Positions 1-10,000 of a DNA stretch of 25,535 bases are shown in pieces. Below the pieces are notes generated by a model. The model saw only the letters and a list, made by a program, of their open reading frames with translations, was not told the origin of the DNA and ran no database searches. The stretch comes from Bigelowiella natans CCMP2755 (taxonomy: Eukaryota; Cercozoa; Chlorarachniophyceae). The number at the start of each line of letters is the position of its first letter. Within the stretch, counting starts at the first letter, position 1. Location: positions 100,001 through 125,535 of the forward strand of contig ADNK01002059.1 of the NCBI GenBank assembly GCA_000320545.1, written 5' to 3'. Both the position numbers and the translations under genes were made by a program.

Positions 1-1475
1 TGGTTTTGTTCTTCTTTTTCTGCTGCACTTACTTACTTACTCACTCACTACTCACTTACCCCCAAGATAGATTGTTTTCGATGACAGCTTCTAGCCCCCC
101 TTGTTGCTCGACGGATATATATACACTCTCCATGTACCTGTGACAGGACATGAAGTCATCATCATTATCATCATCATCATCATCACCATCATCATCACCC
201 CTTCATCATCGTTGTCGCACAGAACTATCATAATGGTAGTGTAGGCGAAGTAAAACCATCATAATGAAGACGATGATGATGATGATGATGAGCAAGCCTA
301 TATCATCACACCTTTTGACCATTTCTCGATGGCGAATGTACGGGGTTATATCACCTCCCATGCGGTATCTTGAAGATAGCATGAAAATGAATGCAGAGCT
401 CCAGCTTGGGTCCGCAGGAAGTCTTCCCGACCTGATAATGCCATGTATCGTCTGTCAAACACTATCTGCAATTGTATCTTCGTCTCTTCATCTCTTCCTC
501 CTCCTCCTCCTCAGGTATTATCTCACACTGCATCATTCAAACTTGGCAGCAGCAGCAAAGTCTTGTCGTCATCTATCATTTTCTTATTATTATTACTTGT
601 AAAAAGGCACCACATCGGGTATCGTACCTGATGGTGATAACGATGATAATAGTGATGATGATTATAATGGTGGTGGTGGTGATGATGATGATGATAGCTT
701 TTTGCTACTAACTCCAATTTGAACAACGATGATATTATCAAAGCCGTACATATGAGTACGAGAAGGAATCGACGATACCAATGTATTTCTCTTTATATAG
801 AGCTTCTCTCTCCCTTCCTCCCATCCCCCCCCCTCTCTCTCACAGACTCTCTTTTTCTTTCTTCTAGAATATCTATATGATCAGATGCAGCGGGGCAATA
901 ATCCATCCGAGGACAGAGAAATGAATCATCATCATCGTCACCATCTTCTTCATCATCATCTAATACCATTTGGCATCATTTCGTCCCGTATTCGATCGAA
1001 GTAGGCCCCATGAAACGCCTCCATTTGATATGATAGCGCAGCCATATCTGCGCTCGATCCTGCATCACCCATCCATCCTAGTCTTTCGCTTCTTTGAGGG
1101 CAATCAGTAAGCACAGACATTAAGTTTGAGCCAAGAGTCCCTGCTGCCATCTCGAAGAAGCTACTCAGCAATGGAACCGACTTGGAAGAGAAATGACCGA
1201 TCCGATCCACGTTGCTTCGGAAGTGCACAAGTTCTATTTCCGGCAATGTAATCATTTCCAAGCCTTGGGCGTCTTCATCGCCATCATCACCATCATCATT
1301 ATCATCATTATGGTGAGAGGAGGAGGATATTGGCCACCCGATGATCTCTACATAACGAAATCCGTGATACGTAAACTCGAATGTGAAAAACGAGGAGGAG
1401 GGTGATGATGGTACCCATCCCTGTATAATGATAATAAATAATAAGGTATTTTCTCTTTTATTTTCATCATTATTG

Positions 1476-1512
<37 letters not shown>

Positions 1513-1668
1513 ACGGAGGAGGAGGAGGAGGATGAGGATCACATAAGCATTGCACTATTCCTACTATTTTTGGCATCTTTTCGCACGTTCTTTTCTATTT
1601 TTTCGCCTTTTCTCCAAACAAAATAATGAAAGGGATAGGGACGACAGTGGGAAGGATATTCACCTTGA

Positions 1669-1704
<36 letters not shown>

Positions 1705-1845
1705 CTTGCTCTTCAGCCTCTTTTCCTTCTGTTTCATGCCCACTGAAGATATACACATCAGTAGCTTTGGCTTCGAGAAGATTCAGGTAATAGAGGTACC
1801 TGCAAGAAGAAGAAGAAGAAGAAGAAGAAGAATATAATGACTGAT

Positions 1846-1880
<35 letters not shown>

Positions 1881-2342
1881 TAGAGTCGATGGAGAGGATT
1901 GTTGCTTCTTTACACTTCTATACATGTCGTATTCGATAGCATCTTGCGTAGGATATATTTATGGACACCATCTTTACACCTCCTCCTCGTCTTTCCCCCC
2001 TCTTCATTTCATTTCATCCTCACTTACTCAGTTCCATTTTCGCCAAAGTCTCCATAGGGTTGATGCATGATAGCCTCAGCGTGTTTGAACGTTACTCTGT
2101 GACCGCGCTTTACTCCTTTGTAAGGAATACAAAGCTTATATGATCACAATACGTCCAGTGATCACCGAGCCCCTCCCCCCCCCTTTATATTACGACATTG
2201 CTACCCCACTATTCTTCGTCCTATCCACTACCTGTTGGGAGTCGTATCCGACAAACACCTGCTAAATTCTGCCCAAAATCCACAACAAAATGTGCCGTGT
2301 TGCTGTTGTTGTTCTTGCTTACAAGAAGCACCTAAAGGTATT

Positions 2343-2375
<33 letters not shown>

Positions 2376-2775
2376 TATTATTATTGTGTATAGATCAGAT
2401 TATCACATAAGAGGACCCTCCCCTTGGGAATACAACAGCACTTGCCTCCCTCCCCTCTTTTCTTTCCGAAATTTCCTTTTGAACCCTCCCCCGTGTTTAT
2501 CTAACGACGAGATGTAGTCTATCCACCACCTTGACGGGCTTGAGAGCTTTCTGATCTCGAATGGGAGGAATGGGCTGGGCCTTAAGTTTTGTGCTTATAG
2601 CCCAAGATTGATTGGATATATCCGCCACCGAGCTACTGCTCCAGATGGACGGCATTAGTACCCTGTAATTTGGGGAGGAAAAGTTTCGAAAGTCCTCGGC
2701 TATCCTTGCATCGTAAGTCACACCATCGTACGCCGAGTCGCTGAGGTAGGGACCTAGATAACAACAACAACAACG

Positions 2776-2808
<33 letters not shown>

Positions 2809-4039
2809 TCGGTGATATATGAAAGATTGTTTGCAGGGTATATTTGCCTACGATGGAAGTATATGCAGTAGTACTAGTTTCAGTGACAGTGGTAAATGAA
2901 TGTTTATGATGGCACCTCTTCTTCACTACCACCACCACCATCACCATCATCATCATCATCATCATCATCAACATCATCATATGCTACACCCATCATCAAA
3001 CCTTGAGCTCCAATCCAAGTACGGTTATTTGTGTACGCTATCGTGTGCCAATCGCCACCATATCCGCTACTGCCAATTATACGATTCCTTCCATCATTAT
3101 CATCATTCGGCGTGGGTCTTTTCTTCTCTTTCAGCTTTACAATCAACCGCAGAGCTCGAGCAGTGTACGATGGCATTTCAGCTGGAGATTTCCCATTGCT
3201 ACTGTTACTACCATGGGGAGCAGCATCAGCATGAGAAGATGACCTTTAAGACATGTTGTTGAAATGAATCAAAGAATGGATATTTGGCCAAGTCTCTCTT
3301 TCGGAGAACACACAGAAAACAGCAGAACGGCTCCTACGACGATCTACAACTAGCACCCTACTAGCAGCATTGAGATGGGTGGGTACACACGATTATATCT
3401 TACGTGTTAAACAACGGAGGAAATTCAGCTTGGTTCCGCCATCCTTGGCCTTTGTTTTAGTATTATTATTGTTATCATAAATGTTATTATAATTAGTAGC
3501 AGTTTGCGGAGGAGGAGGAGTAGGAGGAGGAGGGGAGGCAGTAGCAGCAACAACATTCTATACCACTTGTATGATTATTCATCCAGACGTGATTACAAAT
3601 AACGTTTGCTACTATATGATCGATCGGCTATCATGATCGTCATGATCATTATCATCATCATCACTATCGCAGACCTATCATGACACCAATGACGTTATCT
3701 GAAGTCGTTCTGCCTCTCACACCACGCAGGGACTTTAGCAGAATGATAGGAAGTATCTCGTATGTAGCATAAAAACATGTTTTGTCGTAGCGGCTCCAGC
3801 CCACGCCTGAATTATTATCATTATTAGTGTTATTATTTTAGGTAGTATCGGTATCATTATCGTCATCGTTATTATTGCATTGAAGATGCTGCTGTGTCAG
3901 GAGCGAGGGGATTGATGATGCGGAAGAGTGATGAGGTATGTAGGTGGTGGATTGAAATATAAGAGATTAGTGAGTGTTGTTGCGAGGTTGTTGTGAGCCC
4001 ATCATGTATACGCATGTATGATGCTTTGGTTCTGAGCTC

Positions 4040-4073
<34 letters not shown>

Positions 4074-4102
4074 CATGGTGGAGGTGATGACAGTGGTAGT
4101 GG

Positions 4103-4133
<31 letters not shown>

Positions 4134-4451
4134 AGATAGATGATGAGGCAGTAGCTTCATCTAATCTTGAATTCGAAGAGTAAAAGGTATAATAACACGC
4201 TGCTACTATGAAATAGATATACCTAGGCGCTCACGCACACGCTGCTACTATGAAATAGATATACCTAGGCGCTCACGCTTGCTGACTTTCTGGCCGTTGA
4301 CGTAGATCTGCACGAGTTATTATTGGAACAGCAAAGAATTATGTGGGCTAGATGATATCAACACCGACAATTACAATGCCAACAACAACAACAACAATGA
4401 TAATGATGATGATGATGATGATGATGATGAAATTGACGAAAAGGATGAATT

Positions 4452-4492
<41 letters not shown>

Positions 4493-4742
4493 AACCATAT
4501 GGGATATCATGACCATGCAACAAATAGCTACCTACTTGAGCGTTTTCCCTGTCTAATTATAGTATTGCTATTAATATGCGCTACTGATTTAGTAACCCTT
4601 CTACTACTACTTCTACTACTCCTACTACTACTTGCTCCTTATTTTATGATAGAAAGAAGAGTGGATTAAAGAGAAAGAACCTGAGCCCAAGCCAGCCCTG
4701 AAACATAGACGCGAACCTGAAAATAGTATTAGCAGTGGTTCA

Positions 4743-4777
<35 letters not shown>

Positions 4778-4831
4778 TTGTATTGGTGTTGTAGCAATGA
4801 CTGTGACACTACGTTGGATCATGCCCACAGC

Positions 4832-4868
<37 letters not shown>

Positions 4869-6517
4869 CGGTAGACCGCGACAAAACAATCGTATATCTA
4901 TTGCCAGTGCTATTTTACGAGTTGTTAAAATTCGTTTCCGGTAAGCAGCTTATCACTGCATTGAATCATCATCACACTGTAACAATGAAGCCAAGAAAGC
5001 AGCGCACAAGCAACAACCTTTCGTGCATTCGCTAACAGTTCTTCCGGCACAGTGAAATTCGAACGATAGATCTTCATATTATCATCGCCTGAAATTGGCA
5101 ACTATTTCTCACGTTGAGCTTCACAGTCTTTATGACTATAACAGCCCTCGCTAATGATAACTAACAGCAACATCGACATGATCATTCTCTTCGTCACAGC
5201 CAACTTCACCTATCCATGAAGATGGAGCCCAATGTAGTAGCACGTCATCATCGTTTCCATGACCAGCGGCTGTCTTCACAACTCCTATATTGTTTTCCAC
5301 CGTCGATAATAAATCAATAGATAAAAGCAATATCACATCAGGTATGTAAGCTGTTGTTGCGGAGAGAATGTTTGTAGGTCCTGAATACTTGCGACAATCT
5401 TCATCTCAGTCACTTATTACCGATTCCACGGTCAAAGCATGCAGCCTTCGACGGAGGCGACCACCGATAACTCTTAGTTCTCCACTGATAACTGCAGTTT
5501 ATTGCGATTAATGGCGGGGCAAAACATTATGTTTTCCTCTATTTTTTAGGGTACTTTCTCGAAAAAGTATGTTGGTGACCGGCCTATCTACTAGATGAAC
5601 GATTTATCATTACGCACGAACCTCTTCCACTGTACAACGACGCAGTATCTCGAGCCTAAAGACAACAAATCTAGGCATCAGCACAGAGTGTAACATATAT
5701 CAGGGGAAGGTTACGCTATCAGAGAACCTGCTATTAATCTATATTTGCCATCGTATTGCATTTGCGTGCTTTCTCCTGCTCTGAATTTCGAGTTCCAAAC
5801 AATTTTTCCCACCTGAGTAGCAAGTAGCAGCAGTGTTGTATTTTCAGCACGATAATATCAAAAAGTAGCGAAGCAGTCGAAGTAGTAGGTTGACAATGTG
5901 TTTTAAAATTTGATGGATGTTGTCAATCATATTAATTTCATCATTCGTTGCAAAGATAGACTCGTTCTAAGAGAGAGGTGATAAGGAAATGAAAGCTACT
6001 ACCCGAATTAGATTAGATTACCACCTCTATCTTATCGTCGCTATCGTCAACGGCATATAACCTCACGATTGACCCGTTCACTTTCAATCCGCGATGCGAA
6101 TAGCGTGGGGGGGGGATGGCCCAACTGCGGATGGATTGGAACAAATGAATAACATTCTAATAGTAGATATGCCTATAATTCGACAGGGGTAATTGGGCAA
6201 TGGAACCTAAAGAGTGGGCGGTCATGGTCTATCGCCAGTACCAACCCGACCTTATTCGAGATGTCATTCGAAGCATTCATTAACCAAAGGAGGTGCAATT
6301 TAAATCTCTGATCTACCTCGCCTGCTCTTGCATATTTCGCAGGGTCCAACCCATCAATCTTGACGTTTGTCACGGCTGGGATCGACGATGGTTGGATGAG
6401 GAAGGGTAAGGTAGGTCTCAACAAAGAAAGAATAAGTGCGAGTATCAAGGGCATCGTTGAGAAGCTGCCATACGAAAGCCAACGGAATGTCGTCGACCTA
6501 AAATTGGGCACAGCCAT
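1..6517 (-). CDS. GH78 alpha-L-rhamnosidase-like secreted glycosidase, 20 exons, 3' end outside window
   Basis: Expected to hydrolyse terminal alpha-L-rhamnose in the secretory pathway or outside the cell. Exons read from high to low coordinates: 6517-6207, 6061-6025, 5812-5728, 5655-5622, 5491-5421, 5380-5210, 5088-5018, 4716-4681, 4307-4265, 3806-3675, 3449-3404, 3243-2930, 2753-2530, 2331-2232, 2115-2028, 1799-1664, 1420-967, 627-597, 431-312, 137-60 (860 codons plus two bases). All junctions are GT-AG and keep phase. Family blocks appear in order: signal peptide (about residues 22-48), IYVNGQKV near 273, NVIGVMIGQGW near 325-334, AYDGVTYDAR near 458, PPIR..LKPVK before 525, HFVVDFGQNLAG near 539, FTYHGFRYVEII near 650, the catalytic TDCPQRSERLGWMGD (acidic residues D739, E745, D752), IPDVVPFY near 787 and LPADPSWSSAF near 799. 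The second catalytic Glu would lie beyond the edge. Least certain: the donor at 2930 (several GT in a GGT run), the 5380-5210 exon, and whether translation starts at 6517 or at the in-frame ATG 6454, which gives a more classic signal peptide. Confidence 0.85.
1476..1512. repeat. (GAT)n microsatellite in a GH78 intron
   Basis: About a dozen GAT triplets lie in the 243-nt intron between the exons ending at 1664 and starting at 1420. Confidence 0.85.
1664..1702 (-). repeat. (GAT)11 coding repeat: poly-Asp in the GH78 protein
   Basis: Eleven GAT codons lie at the end of the exon 1799-1664, followed by GTC AAG and a GTGAAT donor. They encode eleven consecutive aspartates between the TDVYIFSG block and FTYHGFRYVE. 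The frame is kept on both sides, so the microsatellite appears to be translated. Confidence 0.75.
1804..1832 (-). repeat. (CTT)n acting as acceptor pyrimidine tract
   Basis: On the minus strand this is a run of CTT triplets followed directly by GCAG and the GH78 exon that starts at 1799. It forms the polypyrimidine tract of that acceptor. Confidence 0.75.
2763..2806. repeat. (AAC)n plus (AAT)n compound microsatellite in a GH78 intron
   Basis: A short run of AAC triplets is followed by AAT triplets in the intron between the exon ending at 2930 and the exon starting at 2753. Confidence 0.8.
4195..4278. repeat. 42-bp exact tandem duplication carrying a splice donor
   Basis: Two identical 42-bp units occupy 4195-4236 and 4237-4278. 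On the minus strand each ends an exon-like GAGCGCCTAG followed by GTATAT. The upstream unit (minus-strand order) supplies the real end of the 4307-4265 GH78 exon; the other is an intronic decoy donor. Using the decoy would read into an in-frame TAG. Confidence 0.9.
4457..4488. repeat. (GA)16 microsatellite in a GH78 intron
   Basis: Sixteen GA dinucleotides lie in the 373-nt intron 4308-4680, close to a (GAT)n run at about 4400-4430. Confidence 0.85.
4743..4867. repeat. (ACT)n and (AG)n microsatellites in a GH78 intron
   Basis: An ACT run (about 4743-4776) and an AG run (about 4834-4867) lie in the 301-nt intron 4717-5017. On the minus strand the AG run reads as CT repeats. Confidence 0.85.
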
Positions 6518-7064
6518 TCATTTTTAATGCTTTCACTTTAATCCCCTCCTCTATTTCTTCTAAAGCCTTGTTTGGACCAGTCAAGGAAGAGGTGTGCTTG
6601 GAGTGCCACGTCCTATTCTTCCGATCGAAAGCTCCAACAGCCTTGCCTCAATGCTCGTACTCGTATGTGAATGGAAATATAGAAATCGATATTTCTTCAG
6701 TCGCAGGGCATAAAAAAGGCAATTTCTTCCTGCGACATGCGTAAAAAGTTGTGTGATATAATTTTAGGGTGATCGCTCTTTGGAGATGTGAATACCCGTT
6801 AGTACCGGTGTGTGTGTTGTTTATGCCCTGAATCCCGGTGTTCGTGGACATGTACCGAGTAACGCCTCTTGGTAACTACGAGAAACGCTGAGACATGTAG
6901 CGGCTAAGGAATCATTAAATTTCACGCCAATGCATGGCGAATAGCCTCCCTCCTCTTTCAGGTCCCTCCTTGCACCCCTGTTTTCATCCCGATGGTTCAT
7001 GCAGAGGGTCCTTACCTTGTTTCTCATGTATCTGAAGGTAATCAAAGGGCAGAATAGGATTAGA
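6518..7064. promoter_or_regulatory. divergent intergenic region between the GH78 and giant-protein genes
   Basis: This 547-bp stretch separates two start codons that point away from each other, so it should hold both 5' UTRs and both promoters. It lacks the trinucleotide repeats that fill most other non-coding DNA in the window. I see no convincing TATA box. Just upstream of the minus-strand start, an ATG at 6521 opens an overlapping out-of-frame uORF of seven codons that ends at 6498; it could lower translation from 6517 or indicate that the downstream ATG at 6454 is used. Open frames here on either strand show no family resemblance. Confidence 0.5.
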
Positions 7065-10000
7065 ATGCTACGTCTTCTGAACATCGTTGCCTTGGTGGCC
7101 GGGTTCTCTGCTTCGAGTTCTGCTCCGCAACTTTCATGGAACAAAGATCTTCAATGGACAACCATGCCTCTGGGGCAAGGGGTCGGTAACTTATTCCAGT
7201 GCCCAACAACATCTACAGGCAGCTCTGAAAGCTTCATAGTCGATCTAGGTACATCAGTAAATGAGAAGTCGTGGGACTAATTCTCTTATGATGATGATGA
7301 TCATGATGATGATGAACATTTGCTAGGTCATGGCGGAGCAGATCAGGCCAACGTGTCCGTGTCTGCTCTTAAGGCATACTTACAACCCGCTGATATCAGC
7401 TATATTTTCGTCTCCCACCCGAATGAAAAGAACTATGATCTCTTGTATCAAGTCTTCCCAACTGTTGCAGATCTGCCAGGTCTGCAAGGGATCCTCCTTG
7501 GTGGCCAGAAGTCATGTTACAATAAGAACATGCAAGCTTGGCTTTCTTTGTTCTCAGATAAAGTAGAGTACATTAATGATGAGAAGCCTTGCTACATGTG
7601 CAAGACTCTCAATTCTAAAGATTTGTGCAAAGGATCAGATGAATCATTTTCGTTGGATATTCTTGCTGCAAACTTGGGAACGTCGAAGAATGCAAGAAGT
7701 TTACTCACTCAAGTATCGTTCAATGAGAAGAAACTCTTGATTCCTGGTAATCTAGAAGGCTCCGATAATTACGATTCTGTAATTAACAATGTTGGTGTGA
7801 AGCACTTGCGCTCGGATGTCCTGCAATTATCGCACGGAGGAACCGCAACGCTGGCAAATACACAAAACTGGCTCAATGCTGTAAATGCTGCAAAATACAT
7901 TGTCAGCAGTGAAATGAGGGATTCAACATCGAAACATCCCAGTTGTGCTACAATTCGACGAATAGAATGGATACCTCTCTCGAAACTCGGAGCTAGTGAA
8001 CCTCACACAGTCCAGTGCGGGGAGCCATTTTCATCATATTCTCAATACCAGTCTGCAATTTACCAAACGATGACCTTCACTTCGACCAACATAGAGATGT
8101 TCTTTACGAAAGTAACTGTCGGGAGCGCAGGGTTGGATGTGAAGCAAACTATCGCCGACAGTGAGTGGATTGACACAATAACCGCTCTCGACATAATTGC
8201 TCAGAACATTCGTACGTGCGATGATTGTGTGACGGTCATATCTGGAATGGAGAATGTTACACCAAATGACACGATTAGCTCTCTGAAAGTCACGTTAGCC
8301 GTCGATAGTGAATCTATTGGGTTTGGTGAATCGTTCGGAGATATGAGTGCCATCATGCAACAAGACAACGGGATCTTTACGGTCACCGCTCAACATGAAG
8401 GAAAAATGGATTTTCTGTTCAATGGATGTGACGGCGTTCATCCATTGACAATACGAGACCCTATGTTAGTAGTCACTAGTCCTGCAGAGAACAAAGACAA
8501 TCCAAGCAAGTGGAAAACTGAAGTTTACGCAAGTCTCTACACCCCTACAAGCTTTGTAACTCGTCGTTTGTACTGCATGATCTCGCCCTCTCCGAGCCAA
8601 GGCGACTCCCCTGTTAATTGCCAAATCCAAGTCCAGGTCGCAGATCTATCATTCGAAACCGTAATGATCAGCTCCTCTGAATGCGCGCAAACTTCGGCTT
8701 TGGAGTTTATCTTGGAGGAATCAAGTCACCTTGACGCTTTTACTCGTGAAGGGGACGCGTCTCCAGCAGTATTACCTTCATCAGGATCATTCAAAGCTTT
8801 CCTTCCCCTTTACGATAATCCTGATCCAACCATAAACCCAATCGACACTGTTACGTCGAGCCCGGAGACGATACGGATCGCTGACATGAATGGGGTGTAT
8901 GATCCAAACGGGACTACGATATTCCGCATCAGACAAGACCCCACCTTCAACGTGTCTAAGTCGATAGGGCCGTTTCTCTGCTCCATCAAAGATGCCCATC
9001 TCGAAATCTTCGTGAATCCCCCAGGATCAGCGCAGAAGCACAATTTCTCAGGAGGTATGACCCTGGATGTGGATTTCCCATTTTTCGGTCCTGACGTTGA
9101 GATTGCTGCAAAGCTTGAATTTCCGATTACTACGAACGCGCCTTTTTACCTCAACGTTTCCATGCCGCCCACACCCAAGACGCTCAACATCGGCTTTAGC
9201 GGATCTATCCAATATTATGGAAAATATAACCCAAACAACATGGGCTATGTTGGAATTTCGATCCCAGGCCTAGGGGACTTCTCCACCTCCACAAAGCTAC
9301 CCGCCAACCTGTCCCTCACGCAAATCCCACTGCTCATTCCAGATTACTTTTCTGGTCTTTCGTACAATCGCACGACAGGCAAGTATTTGTTTGAAGGTTT
9401 CGCAGGAACTGCCAGTGCAGCTTTGGGCCGGGTTGACATGAAAAGAGCTTCTTACCGTTTCAAGAGGTTCATTGACGATCTGTTACCGAATTCAGTACCT
9501 TCAAACGCGAGTGCTGACGAAATAGAACGTATCAACAAGAAGAGGCAGAACTCTATTCATAGGCGCAGGTTTGCTGCTCAGGCCGTTCGAAATCTTGGAT
9601 TGCGGTCTTACGCATCGTTTCATGAGCAATTGGTGGACGATGATGATGCAGATACAAGCTTTCCTTCCATTCCACTACCGCCAGTAAACTTTGACGATCT
9701 AGGAGGAGCAGGTTGCTAGAATCACTACTACACTTAGCTATTACGGAGTACAAAATTGAAAATTATTCATTAATTATTCATATGATCTGAATGTTGTGTT
9801 TCTCTTTCTACTTTTGCAACAACAATAGGATGCTTGGAGGCCCTCTTTGGAAGCGACAAAACAGATGTCATTTTTCACAAAGAAGGAGATCTAAAAGACA
9901 TCATTGCGGGTCTTCCTATGAGGTTTGTACTACCTCCAGGTTTGCTCAACTCTACAGCCATGTACATCGAGCATCTTTTCGGATTCAACGAACACAACCG

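Noticed and set aside
264-602. Plus-strand open frame of 112 codons
   Set aside because: It is antisense to two GH78 exons (431-312 and, beyond them, 627-597) and is largely repeat-encoded; the minus strand carries family motifs.
4040-4073. Regular ATG/ATC arrays as possible CRISPR or telomere-like repeats
   Set aside because: They are perfect triplet microsatellites without spacers, in a eukaryotic gene context.
8787-9043. Minus-strand open frames inside the giant gene
   Set aside because: They are shadows of a strongly coding plus-strand exon and show no family motif.
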